From Hypomesus transpacificus (taxonomy: Eukaryota; Chordata; Actinopteri; Osmeriformes; Osmeridae): 64,000 nt of DNA. The translations under genes were made by a program, and so were the position numbers. Below, piece after piece: positions 12,124-23,800 of the stretch (its first letter is position 1; each line of letters opens with the position of its first letter). The notes beneath the pieces were generated by a model. It saw nothing but the letters and a program-made list of their open reading frames with translations. It was not told the origin of the DNA and ran no database searches. The stretch is taken from positions 10,342,494 to 10,406,493 of the forward strand of contig NC_061061.1 of NCBI RefSeq assembly GCF_021917145.1, given 5' to 3'.

Positions 12124-14297
12124 GTAAGTCTTTTCTGTTTCTGCTGTTATTGGAATCTCTTCTGTAAACTCTTTCTCCATAATACATGGATTTGTACATT
12201 AGGTAGACTGCTAAAACTGCTACATTAGATGTTCCAACATTTAGAAAAGTTGATTTGTGTTCTTTATTGAATAGTTTTATGTAATGTTGTGCAAATAAAA
12301 AATCTAAGTTGAAAGACAAAAGCAAGCATTGAGACCACTGTGTTGAATACCTGTATATTAGAAAGTGCAGTGCAGGTGAAATGTTTTTATTATTCATGAA
12401 TGATATGTTTCTTTGAATATGTTGCTTTTGTCAAGTATCTGCTAAATACATTTGTTAAAAACATGCCATATGTTGAAGTTGTTATATTGACCTCCCCAGC
12501 AAAACAGTCAACAGGTAACAAGTCAACCCCACCACCTCCACCATCACTAGGTTAGTTACTTTAAGTATCCATATTGTTATACCCAAGTCTTAAGGTCAGT
12601 CCTCTCCGCCCCATTTTAAACTTCTTCAAATGCCCCTGACCCAAATTAATTTCACAAAATCCACAAAACATTTGAAGTAATTATTTACAACATAGTTTAT
12701 TTGTGTTTACAGTTTATGATAAAGCTTGGAGGGATGTTGACTGGAAGTAAGTACTGTCCTGACCAATGAAAAATACCTTGAAAAAGATATAAAAACATTG
12801 ACATTTGTAGCATCTCTTGAAAAAGTATTGTAACATTACCTTGCCCAGAAGCCCTTTGAATTACTGTAGTAAATCATTAATTAAAATGTGTATTTTTTTG
12901 TTTTTGCAAATCTCTGGAAAGACAGAAAGATACTATGATTAAGAACCTGAAGCAGTTTAGTTTGAATGATCCTAAAATGGGCCAGCTCAGGATCTTGCTA
13001 CTTGGACCAATTGGCGCAGGAAAGTCCAGCTTTGTTGACTCATTAAAAAGTGCTTTTGCTGGACGTATTATGACAACTGCACTAGCAAATACTACGACTG
13101 GCACAAGCTTCACCAAGAAAGCAAGTACTGAATAAATAACTATGATATACTGTTTTGTAAAAGTGTGAAAAAAGAATCTAATATTTTGAATGAAATGTAT
13201 TGTTTTCCCATTGTAGTATGAAACACATTACATTAAAGATGGAACAGAACGCTTGCCTTTGGTGTTCAATGATGTCATGGGTTTGGAGCCTGATGAATCA
13301 AGGGGGGTGCACACAAATGACCATCAGTATTCTTGGAGGCCATGTCCCAGAAGGTTATCAGGTACAACTCAGAACCAAATTCAGCTAGAAGTTTTGTTTG
13401 AAATCAGTGTGTTTTGACATCTGTAAGTTTGATAATGTATTTGTGGAGAAAAACTAGGTGGAATATTAGAAGGCCAGCTGTCGCAGACACTTTTATCTGT
13501 ACAATGTTAAACCTCCTTCTACCCGCCTCTTTCCTCGCATTAGTGTGGTCACATAGGAGTCACCACAAGTTCCCCTTGGCTTCTCCATAGTTGTCACCCT
13601 GGCCATGGCAGACGTACTCTCTAACCCTCCATCTCTCTGTATTTTTTACATGATACAGTTCAACCCCTGTTCTCCCTTGCAAGAAGAAAACCCATGCTAC
13701 AATCACAGTCCTAAGTCAGGAGACAAAGTCCACTGTTTAGTGGGTGTCATGTCTGCAAATGCCATATGTGGGATGTCAGCTGGACTCAAAGGCAAGCTGA
13801 GGGCCATAAGGGACAAGGCCAGCAGTCTGGGTAAGTGTTCTCCACAAACATAATTAACTACTAGTGGCACTGATTACTGAAGACAGTGGTTTGTCATCAT
13901 TTTATGTGACCTACCAAGTACATTTCATCCCATGAAATTGTAGGAATTCCTCAGTTTCTTGTTGTGACAATGGTAGACACTGCTTGTCCAGCAGTGAAGA
14001 AGAATCTGATAGATATCTACAAAAGCAAGGCAATTAAAAAGAAGGTAAGCTCTATAGTTACTCTGCTGTGGTCTTTGCTGAGCCTTCGGTCATTACAAAA
14101 CCCTGTATGGTTCTAATTGCTCTCAGATGGAGACCTACAGCAATGAGCTGGGGATCCCCATGAGCTGCATCCTGCCAGTGAAGAACTACCATGAAGAGAC
14201 AAAGACAGACAATGAAGCAGATGTACTGGTGTTGGAGGCTGTTACTCAGATTGTGCACGCAGCCAATGATTACATATGGACACTCCAACAAAAATAG
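12124..14297 (+). pseudogene. IFI44-like copy A, disabled
   Basis: The exon plan is the same as copy B: non-coding exon 1 ending at 12123, then 12508-12550, 12713-12746, 12922-13120, 13217-13361, 13659-13830, 13944-14044 and 14127-14297. The product would belong to the IFI44/IFI44L family, interferon-induced cytoplasmic proteins with a GTPase-like fold. The Walker A motif GPIGAGKSS and the C-terminal block [11 protein letters not shown] are intact. Two lesions are visible. The ATG that starts copies B and C is missing (AACAGGTAAC here against AACATGGGAGG). Exon 5 is 145 nt rather than 147 because two bases are lost in the segment following VHTNDH, which shifts the frame. The G4 motif reads TMVD rather than TKVD. 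An alternative upstream start cannot be excluded, but the frameshift would still truncate the protein. Confidence 0.85.
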
Positions 14298-14329
14298 TAA
14301 GGCACCAGGAAAACCATAGAGAATGGATT

Positions 14330-15659
14330 GGTAACCCTTCCTTTTACAGTCCCTTAAGTACTCTGTATTTACATAGAAAGTAAAGGGTATGTTTTGTGTT
14401 TTATTGGGTATTACTGATTGGTACCAAGTTGGTAAATACCTAGATAATTTGAAGTATTTACCCATGAACTAATTACTAACGTGCTGGTCATTACTGGGTA
14501 TGTTTTTTATGTATTACTGGGTATGACTGATTGGTACCAAGGTGGTAAATACAGAGATAATTCGAAGTATTTACTCATTAACTAATTACTAACGTGCTGG
14601 TTATTACTGGGTAATTTTCATTGGTCCTAATTAGGTAAAGACAGAAGACAAAACTTTGTATTTACCTGGAAACTTAAATATTACTATTTAAATACCACTG
14701 GTAGTAAGTTGGTAACTACGTAAGATATATATGGTAAATTGTAATGTGTTATTGGGTAAATACCATTGCTACTAAGTAGGTAAAGACGGCCAAGCTCCAG
14801 CAGAATTACGAAGAAAATACTCTACTATTACCCTGTAGTTACCTAAGGTTTATGTCGGTAACAGTCCACGTCTAATGAGAATATAAGATAGTACTTTCCA
14901 ATAAAATACCTTTTCAGATACATTTATCGATGATGGCCTGATTTACTTGGCTGGTATACCTACCTCCGCGGGAAGAGTTTTCCTCTACTATCATGGTAAA
15001 TCTTCTTGGATACTGGGTATGTTCTTGCCCATGTTTGGACTATTTACTCAGTAAGTAATCTGAAACTGGACAGTAAAAGGAAGCCGTGTTTGTTTCCATG
15101 GTGTTACCAGGCTCTTACCATATCGTTTGTAAGCGAATACCACTTTGTCAATGTTACCCTTAGTATGAACTTGTACTATACGTTCCAAGGCGATACCAGG
15201 TAAAACATGGCTATGTACTCAGTAAGTGATCTAAAACTGGACTGTAAAAGGAAGCTGTGTTTGTTTCCATGGTGTTACCAGGCTCTTACCATATACTTTT
15301 CAACTGTTGATTCCCTTCTCCATACAATAAACATAAACTTGGATTATGTTACAAAGAAAAACATGACACTTCACTCTGTAAATTGTAACATTATTTTAAA
15401 TTAAAGCACTGTGTCCATGGCATGACCAAATACAAAGGTTAAATCTATACAAATCTCCATGTAAAAACAAAAAATTCGATAACGTCGTACCATAGAACAC
15501 ATGAGTATTAGTTTGGCCCCTTAATGGGTAAATACTTCAAATTATCTAAGTATTTACCACCTTGGTACCAATCGGTAATACCCAATAAAACACAAAACAT
15601 ACCCTTTACTTTCTATGTAAATACCTAGTACTTAAGGGACTGCAAATGGAAGGGTTACC
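14330..15659. mobile_element. 1.33-kb DNA transposon with ~140-bp inverted repeats
   Basis: The ends are GGTAACCCTTCC and GGAAGGGTTACC, and inverted similarity runs inward for roughly 140 bp. The target duplication AATGGATT is at 14322-14329 and 15660-15667. The equivalent position after copy B (about 27625) lacks the element, so it inserted after the copies separated. The interior holds degenerate repeats around TTACTGGGTA and a roughly 80-bp direct repeat (about 15047 and 15218) but no transposase. The 8-bp duplication fits hAT, P or Merlin types; the GG-start and long inverted repeats make the superfamily uncertain. Confidence 0.85.
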
Positions 15660-15667
15660 AATGGATT

Positions 15668-16165
15668 TACGTAGGCTGTCCTCTGTACCACTCTGACAGA
15701 CAGAATAAACTAACTTTATCCCCAAAAGAAAAATATTCTGTATAAAATGTACTTGTGTGCATTGTGATGTTGACAAGTGTATTGTGTTATATGTTTATCA
15801 ATATAAATCAATAAAAACATAAAATGTATGCACAGTATTGTAACATCTGCTCCCAGTTTTCTTTGTCATCTCTTATTTTCATTCCTGTTGTATGTTGATG
15901 TACTCATCTGTCCTCTTGTTTCAGAATCTCCTTCTTCTACCCTGCCTGTGTGCTCATCTTCCCTGGCCTTGATCAGTTTCGCCTCATCAATTAAGCCCCA
16001 GTGTGCATAGCTCCTGTGTTATTGTCCTTCTATGCCAGTTTGTCTTAGTACCCTTGTGTCTAGCGTCACAGTCTAGTTTTCTAGTGTTTGAAGTTCTGAT
16101 TACTAAGCCTTGCTTTGTTTCTCTGACCTTTTGCCTACTCCCTTTGGATTTTTCACATGAAAAAA
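15668..16165. other. Duplicated 3' flank of IFI44-like copy A
   Basis: Similar to 27630-28066 plus 29059-29165 downstream of copy B, so the segmental duplication that made A and B extends past the genes. AATAAA-type polyadenylation signals occur near 15810. Confidence 0.75.
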
Positions 16166-17459
16166 AGTGTTACACATGAAAGTTTCACATTAAAGCCTGT
16201 TTGTTAATGACCTCTAGCCTGGCTGCCAGTCCAACTTAGCCCCGCCCACAACTAAAACAATTTGGTCGGGAAGTTGGGTCTGCAGAACCTCGGTTGGGGA
16301 AAAACGACGTCCGAACCAGTCAAATTGTCAGGGCGGGCTTTACACGATGAAGGACAGATGATCAACAGTAACGTAATTAACCATGTCACCAAAGAGCGCT
16401 TGGGTTGAATTCGTTTTCAACAAACAACATATTACGTTGCTCTGATTGGTTGTAGGTCTATCCAATTGAGCAAAGAGGCATTTGTTTTACGAGTTCGGTT
16501 GAAACACGCCCCATATACACAGCCCAATGGAGGTTTCTCAGATTCATATTCTGACCAGAAAATTATGAGTGTGACAACGTCAGGTTAACTGACTTCTGCT
16601 TTTAACCTGAATCTCGCCATGCCTCCTTTCGGTACGATTGCTTGTTGCTCTGACTGCCTTTCTGTGTACTGAACACTTGCATGTTAAGTGTTCGCATAAA
16701 GTGAACTAAGTGCCTGCTTGGGCCTCCCGTGGCCACCAGGAGTTACCTTGTTAAAGGTTCCTTTGTTCATTTTATTTTTTTAACAGTGTCTGTTTTTTAC
16801 ATTTGCTTTACACGTTCTGTATATCACTTGGTATTGTATCACTCTGAATATTTAAGTACAAATTAACACCAGACCACTCTAGTGAATTAGCTTGAAAGAA
16901 AATCTAATTAGAAACCCTAGAAGGGTAAAAATACGTCCAGTTGACATTGGTATGATGTAAGCAATACAGTTTTATAGCAAAATGTATAGTATGTGTGCAA
17001 ATGATTAAGCCATGATAATGTCAATAGTATTGGCGGCCTGATGTGATGGTGGGTCCCAAAATTAAATGTTGCTTATGCCACTTAAAACCTGTTTACGGTC
17101 CTGTCGCGCCGGCGGTACAGAAATGCTGCCCCTCCCTCAGTTACAACCAAGCCCCCACCCCTCGCCCCTTGGCTTGAAGCAACGGTCCCGGTGGATGTAG
17201 GTGGTATTGCATGTACGTAAGGTTTCCAACTCTTCCGGTCGTTTTTATTCTATTAACTCCATTCAACATAACAAAACTATCTCCCCCAATAATTGTTGTT
17301 TGATTCTCGAACCTGGCTCATACTACTAGCTTTTTTTTGCTAAGTTTGAAACCAATCCGAAATGGGTTAACTAGCAACCCATGTATTTGCTTAGTCAATG
17401 AAAGTTGCCTGCAAATGTGCTCGCGGATACTAAGAGGGCACGAGCACAAAAGTTCACAT
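16166..17459. other. Intergenic DNA with possible transposon fragment
   Basis: TAGCCTGGCTGCCAGTCC near 16213 resembles the start of the hAT-type MITE at 2932 but no matching right end was found. The rest is unremarkable. Confidence 0.35.
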
Positions 17460-17466
17460 TGGCCGA

Positions 17467-18328
17467 TAGAGGGTTTTCACAGACGTGTCATCAGACCGGA
17501 AGTCGCCATCTTGGAGGCACTCTGCATCACAACAAAGCACTGGCACTGAAGTATATCCCGAACGTCGTCAAGGAAAATTGTGAATTATTGCCGTGTTTCA
17601 GGTTGTACAAATAGGACAGATCGTGAAAAACATTTGGTATATTATCGACATCCAAAAGTTATTAAAAACCAGGGAAAGGAATGCCAGAGATTGTCAGAGG
17701 AAAGGAGGCGCCTGTGGTTGGCAAAGCTCAACCAAGATCTACGAGGGAAAAATCTGGACAACATACGGATTTGTTCGGCACACTTCTTGTCAGGTATTGT
17801 GAAATGTTTATTTCAGCGGCTCAAAACTAATTTTCTATTGTACTGATAATATTTTTTATAGTAAATAGTAAAAACAATTAGGCCTACTGCTTTTACTGTG
17901 CGCTTATTTTACTGTAAAGCTGACGTTGACATAATATAATTAATATCAAACTACTGCATGTGTATGGGTTCGGCGAGAAAACCAGGTAGTTGACAATATC
18001 GAGATATGCAACTGAAGGCAGAATCACCGGGTCGTCACGGATTCAAGTAGATGGAGCTAACTGGTAGGGATCTGCACCGCCAATAAATCCAATTTTCTCA
18101 ACATATCGACGGTTTTCTTGCGGTCCAAGGCCTTTCCTGTATGCCTTTGGATCTTGGACACGTTTTGGTGACCTTTTCGGTCGTTTAGACATGGCTACAG
18201 TTGTACCAAAGAGTGTAAAATTTACGTTATTTTCATTGTACTCCGTTGAGTTGTTTACATCGAGTGCCTCCAAGATGGCCGCGCATCCGGGTTACTGCCC
18301 AGAATGTGACGTCCGTGAAAACCCTCTG
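17467..18328 (+). mobile_element. DNA transposon remnant carrying a THAP exon
   Basis: Inverted termini AGAGGGTTTTCAC at the left and GTGAAAACCCTCT at the right, with a further inverted block around GCCATCTTGGAGGCACTC / GAGTGCCTCCAAGATGGC. The flanks TGGCCGA (17460-17466) and TAGCCGA (18329-18335) look like a target duplication with one mismatch. Inside are a THAP-domain exon on + and a 76-codon basic open frame on - (18043-18273) containing RKGLGPQENRRYVEKIGFIG. THAP domains are DNA-binding domains of P-element and some PIF/Harbinger-related proteins. Which superfamily this belongs to is open. Confidence 0.7.
17580..17793 (+). CDS. THAP zinc-finger exon (transposon-borne, partial)
   Basis: The frame encodes a recognisable THAP domain: CRVSGC gives the first cysteine pair, RRLWLAKLNQDL is the central helix and conserved tryptophan region, and CSAHF gives the C-x2-H pair. 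THAP domains are C2CH zinc fingers of about 90 residues that bind DNA. The exon ends at a donor, TCAG|GTATTG at 17793/17794. There is no in-frame ATG before the domain (a stop lies at 17547), so the start is spliced in or lost. It lies entirely within the inverted-repeat element, so I read it as transposon sequence. Confidence 0.65.
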
Positions 18329-18476
18329 TAGCCGACATGAGCTCTCGGAGCTAGGGAAAAAAGGAGCCACTGTTTAAAGCTAGACAGGAAGACACGTAAG
18401 TGGAAAGATAGCCGCGTCCAGTCTCGCGCTCTCGCCTGCCTCACTGCGCCACCGAGCACTTTTCATAGAAATGAAT

Positions 18477-19079
18477 CAGTATGGGAGCGAATATCATTCA
18501 TTCACGTCTTACTAAAACAGCGGCCACGCGAAAGGGAATAAGGAAACTGTTTCCTCTACTAAAAAATACAATGCGGGTCACGTGAAAAAAGGATCCAAAG
18601 ACTCGTAGAAAGACCGAGTCGGGGAAGGAACTAATCATTCGTTTCCTCTAGCTACAGAGCCTATGCTCACGTGAAAAATGATCCAAAGACTCGTAGAAAG
18701 ACCGAGTCGGGAAAGGAACTAATCATTCGTTTCCTCTAGCTACAGAGCCTATGCAGGTCACGTGAAAAATGATCCAAAGACTCGTAGAAAGACCGAGTCG
18801 GGAAAGAAACGAATCGTTCGTTTCCTCTTGCTACAGCCTATACAGGTCACGTGAAAAATGATCCAAAGACTCGTAGAAAGACCGAGTCGGGAAAGGAACG
18901 AATCGTTCGTTTCCTCTGGCTACAGAGCCTATGCAGGTCACGTGAAAAATGATCCAAAGACTCGTAGAAAGACCGAGTCGGGAAATGAACGAATCACTCG
19001 TTGAGAGGACTCGTTACTCCCGAGTCCTTATAAGGATTCGTTCAAAATGAACGAATCGTTCACGAACGACACATCACTA
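18477..19079. repeat. Five ~90-bp tandem repeats with hAT-like right end
   Basis: The motif GATCCAAAGACTCG recurs at 18592, 18680, 18771, 18860 and 18951, spacing 88-91 bp. Each unit carries AAAGACCGAGTCGGGAAAGG and ends near GGTCACGTGAAAAAT. After the last unit comes TTCGTTCAAAATGAACGAAT then CGTTCACGAACGACACATCA, which resembles the terminus of a fish hAT element. The whole block lies between two identical 28-bp direct repeats (18449-18476 and 19080-19107). Confidence 0.8.
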
Positions 19080-19107
19080 CCACCGAGCACTTTTCATAGA
19101 AATGAAT

Positions 19108-19448
19108 GGGGACGCCATCTTGGAAGACAAAAGTAGCTTACTCTAGTTATATTAACTCTATTGTTACAACGCACTCAATCCTAACAAAAATATTTTTTAG
19201 GCGGTTAAACAAATGATATATCATTGGAAAGCTACGATTATAGTCCACATATATCATTACACTCATTTCAGAAATATTGAAAACCACGGACATCTGGGCA
19301 CTTGAGCCACTCACCCTGGTTAATATTAGGAAGCACAACACAACTATTACTGTAAAACTAAATATTTAGGATTTATAAATTAATTTAACACAATCAATTA
19401 TCTTAGATAGAACGTGCCTGTTCTTATCCACTTCTTTGTTGTTTCTCC
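19108..19448. other. AT-rich DNA, nothing recognised
   Basis: No coding pattern, repeat or element end identified. Confidence 0.4.
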
Positions 19449-19904
19449 TCACCTCAATCCGGCGACCTTCGTCCAGTTGCATAGCAATTGTCTCTGCCTA
19501 ACATGGCTTGCTTGATTGTATTCTCCATGTGTGCCTTTGTGCACTTGATTTGTTTTTCTCAGATAAATGTTTAATGTCCTTAACTCCTGTAACAGTCCAT
19601 GCTGTATCTGTACCGAATGATATAACAAGCAAGCACGGAAGCAAAATAAGCCATTGACATGACTGCATCCAGCTAGCCAGGCTTTTCTGTTGTAGCTAAC
19701 CAATCGTGGGAGAAACCTCTGTGTATGATCTGCCTCTACCCTTTTCGCTCGCCTGTTGTGTAATGTTGATGTCAGGTTGGGCCAAACTCTTATTTTTATT
19801 TTCTCCACCAAAGTTCTCCTCTCAAAAGGATTTTGGAGAGGATATCTGACAGAATTTGAGAAATGAGAACGTATGAAGTCCGGTCCGGAGTCATTAATTT
19901 TCAA
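19449..19904 (-). pseudogene. zf-TTF / ZMYM1-like hAT transposase fragment
   Basis: A 151-codon frame starts MKINDSGPDFIRSHF and contains NPFERRTLVEKIK, then WLAGCSHVNGLFCFRACLLY. This order (basic segment, then a W-L-x-G-C...N-x-L-F-C-F-x-x-C-L-L motif) is that of the TTF-type zinc finger at the N-terminus of ZMYM1-like hAT transposases. The segment after the finger is poorly conserved, the frame ends early and no catalytic DDE/RNase H part follows. I call it a decayed fragment; recognition is by motif only. Confidence 0.5.
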
Positions 19905-20124
19905 TAACGTTAAGTAGGCCCTACAGTCGCAAAATCAATTCTATACTCTAACTCTGCTTGGGGCGCAAATGAGGACGCTGATTGGCTAAATATGTGTTTC
20001 TTGTAATGTATCTGTACATCTGTTGTATGTATCTGTAATTTTTTTAATTAAAGAACCTTGATGGCTAAGTTGGAACACAGTCCCGTTATAACTGCACAAA
20101 CTCAGCACTGTCCTTGTATTGTCA

Positions 20125-20140
20125 GAAAGTGAAAGAGAAA
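20125..20140 (+). promoter_or_regulatory. Tandem ISRE upstream of copy B
   Basis: GAAAGTGAAAGAGAAA contains two overlapping GAAANNGAAA cores. It is conserved at 33918-33933 upstream of copy C. This is the arrangement bound by IRF proteins and ISGF3 in interferon-stimulated promoters. Confidence 0.7.
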
Positions 20141-20267
20141 TGTATTTCTCTGAAAACAGGCTAATTTCAAGGAAATGACCGTCAGCATCTGCCAGCATGG
20201 ATAGGGCCAAACGCTAATCCCTCAGTGGACAACACAAAGTCCTACTGAACCGTTGTATAATCAACTG

Positions 20268-20307
20268 GAAACTGAAAGTAACTTTTCACCTACATAGCCT
20301 ATATATA
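20268..20307 (+). promoter_or_regulatory. Proximal ISRE and TATA box of copy B
   Basis: GAAACTGAAA at 20268-20277 is an exact IRF core. TATATATA follows at 20300-20307. The inferred non-coding exon 1 ends at 20356 (AGAGG|GTAAGA), so transcription probably starts near 20330. Copy C has the same layout (34056-34065 and 34088-34094). Confidence 0.75.
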
Positions 20308-20850
20308 TCGCATCCAGTCACTCCCTGGCTTTAGTCTTCGTATGTCAAAAAAGAGGGTAAGAATGTTCTGCTTCTTCATTTATTGGAGTCTCTTATATTT
20401 TTCTAGATAGGCCTACTGTAAACTGAGGCCGTGTTAGTGTGGACGGCAAACATTTGGAAAACGATATGAAAATGCTAGTGTGGACGGAGATCGTTTTCAA
20501 TTCGAATACGCGTATTTGTATTTACCCGGGCTAGTGTGGACGGGGCCTGAATTGCACATAAGACACAGACTGCCACTACTGTTACATCATATGTTCTAGC
20601 ATTTAGAATATTCTGGTTTATTGGGTAGACAGTTTTATATAATGCAATACCAAAGTGTGGCGTTGTTAGATAAATACAAACGTGTTTAATATGCATATGA
20701 GAAAGTGCAGTGTTAAATGTTTTTATCATTAATAAATAATAACTTTGGATATGTTGCTTTTGATATGAACGTCTTTTAAATAAGTTAGTTAGTTGAAGAC
20801 AAGTTGTACATTGAAGTTGTTGTATTAACCTCCCTTGCAAATTAGTCAAC

Positions 20851-23800
20851 ATGGGAGGTGAATCATCAAGACCAGCAGCACCACCATCACCAGGTTTGTT
20901 ACTTTTTAATTTCCCAAGTTGTTGTAGGCTACACTCTAAAAAATGCTGGGTTGAAAACAACCCAGGTTGGGTAGTTTCCAACCCAGCGGCTGGTTAAATA
21001 TAGGACAGAACACACGTTGGGTTTACCTAACCCAGCAAGATGGGTTGACCATTCAACCCAGCATGTTGGGTTGATCATTCAACCCAAATATGGTTCATAT
21101 TGACTAGAAGGCTGGGTTATTTGACCTCATACATGGGTTAAATGCTGGGGTTTAAAACTACCCAGTTTGGGTTATTTCCAACCCAGCGTCTGGTTAAATA
21201 TAGGACAGAACACACGTTGGGTTGAACTAAACCAGCAAGATGGGTTAACCATTTAACCCAGAATGTTGGGTTGATCATTGAACTCCTCAATGCCTAGTTA
21301 ACATTACATGAACAAGCTGTAGAGCAAAAAGAAGTAAGCAGAAACGACTATTTAAATTAAATTATATAAACACAGAGAAAACATAATGTTGTTAGAAACT
21401 GTTTTATTTTCGGTTTAATGTACTGTAGACTACCTTTTCCATTTGTACCATCCACTTTTGGCGCCTTCACGAACGAACAGCCAGTCGTTAGCTAGACTAG
21501 TACAGTATCTATCCTATAAACTAATTAGAGATATGGTACTGTAAACGGTCAAAAAGCAGACAGGTGCAAATAAAAACTCATTAAAACAAATCGTTTGCAA
21601 TACAGTACGTTTATTTTGGTGGGGTTCTTCTGTATAGTTAACATTTGCCTAGTTAAACTAGTAAATGTAGACTAAGTTAGCCGGTTGCAAACTGAGGTAG
21701 TAACGGCTAAAACAAGTTATCCTTGTTCAGTTATCCAAGTTATCCTTAAAAAACACCTAGCTAGGACTCGGAAAATCTCACCATTCAGTTGCTGCAACAA
21801 ATTTGGCTACACCACCGGACTAGTATTTTTGCTGTCCCTTGTCTTGGTAGGTAGGCTATAACAGATATAACCCTTAAGTAAATGAGCAAAATATGTCCCT
21901 GCCATTGTGTGTGGACCCTGCTGACAGTACAAAACTTAAAGAGCCGACGAGAGGACCGTTGACAAAGTTACCGTAAGTTTATGCTGCAGATAAACCAGCA
22001 GCTGGGTTAAAGTGAGGCAGGTGCGCTGGGTAAGGTACCAGGTGACGTAGGTTGAAAGAGAGGAGGACAATCTGCATTGTTTCAACTGTCGCCGAGAATG
22101 ACCCAGCCACTAACCCAGCGGCTGGGCTGCACTAAAACTACCCAGCACCATGGAAATAACCCAACAAAATGACCCAACAGGCTCAACCCAGCATTTGGGT
22201 AGAAAAAGTAACCCAGTAGTTTTTAGAGTGTATAGGCTACTCATGAAGGGCTCCAGCTTGGTCCTGTCCACTCTATTTTAAACTTCTTAAAATGCCCTGA
22301 TCCAAACAAATTTCAAAAAATCCATTCTTAAATGTACTTGTAAAATAAATAACAGTTTATTAATGTCTACAGTTTATGTTTGGGGATCAAAGATCGATGC
22401 ATGACAAAAGGTTTTTCTTTGTACAAACACGCAGCAACGAACAACCGGTGACTAACCAAGCTAAAAGACTGTACTGTTAGCGTCTTAGGGTGCTTTCACA
22501 CCTGACATGTTTGATCCGTTTCAATCGGACCATGGTCCGTTTTCTCTGAATGTCCGGTTCGTTTGGATAGGTGACAACACGCATTCGAACTCTGGTACGG
22601 ACCAAACATATGGAGTTAGATTAGTTTCATAATTCAAACAAACAAACGCAACACGATTCAAACAAACTTAACACGATCCAAACAAACGTAACACGATTCA
22701 TACAAACATAACACGATTCAAACAAACAAACGTAACACGATTCAAACAAACGTAACACGATTCACAAATGTATTTCGTGATTCACAAATGTAACGCGATT
22801 CACAAATAAATGACCCTATTACATTCGTTTGCAACCTGACAAACACAAGTTACAAATCCCTGCATTCGTTGGTGTGAATCCTTGCATTCGTTCGTGTGGA
22901 TTTTTGGAACTTTCCTGACGCGCTTTGATCCACAAATGCATTTTTTCTAAAAGATATCCTCTGCAGCCTATCAGATGTCTCCAATTTTAGCCAATCACCG
23001 GAGAATGTCTAATATGGGTAGACGGGCTCTGCGTTAGCCTAGGAAACACGGAAAATGACTAAACATGAATCCTGCCATTCTCAACAATATTTAATCAGGT
23101 ATGATCATCGGTTTAATAAGATTAACAAGCAATATTTCACCTACATGCTACCAGACGACATTGCTCGTGATCTGAAGGAGACGATGTCCGTCATTCTGGC
23201 AGGTTGTTGAAGTCCACATAGACACGTTAATGTGATTGGCTAAAATTGGAAGAGACGATCTGATAGGCTGCTGAGGATATCTTTTAGAAAAAATGCATTT
23301 GTGGATCAAAGCGCGTCAGGAAAGTTCCAAAAATCCACACGAACGAATGCAAGGATTCACACCAATGAATGCAGGGATTTGTAACTTGTGTTTGTCAGGT
23401 TGCAAACGAATGTAATAGGGTCATTTATTTGTGAATCGCGTTACATTTGTGAATCACGAAATACATTTGTGAATCACGAAATACATTTGTGAATCGTGTT
23501 ACGTTTGTTTGAATCGTGTTACGTTTGTTTGTTTGAATCGTGTTATGTTTGTATGAATCATGTTACGTTTGTTTGGATTGTGTTAAATTTGTTTGAATTG
23601 TGTTGCGTTTGTTTGTTTGAATTATGAAACTAATCTAACTCCATACAAACAACCGAACCATGGTCCTCCTAAAAAGACGGGACTCGGTCCAGTTCCAAGT
23701 GAACCATGGTTCGGTTCGCTTTAGGTGTGAACGTAATAGCCCGTGTATCTTCTATGAAAACAAATAAAGATTCAAACTTAAACAGAAGTATGAAATAATG

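Noticed and set aside
13605..13853. 82-codon frame read as its own gene (and the equivalent at 36027-36275)
   Set aside because: These are the sixth exons of IFI44-like copies A and C, extended into introns by chance.
18592..19000. CRISPR-like array of regularly spaced repeats
   Set aside because: The units are near-identical along their full ~90 bp with no unique spacers, and the genome is a vertebrate's.
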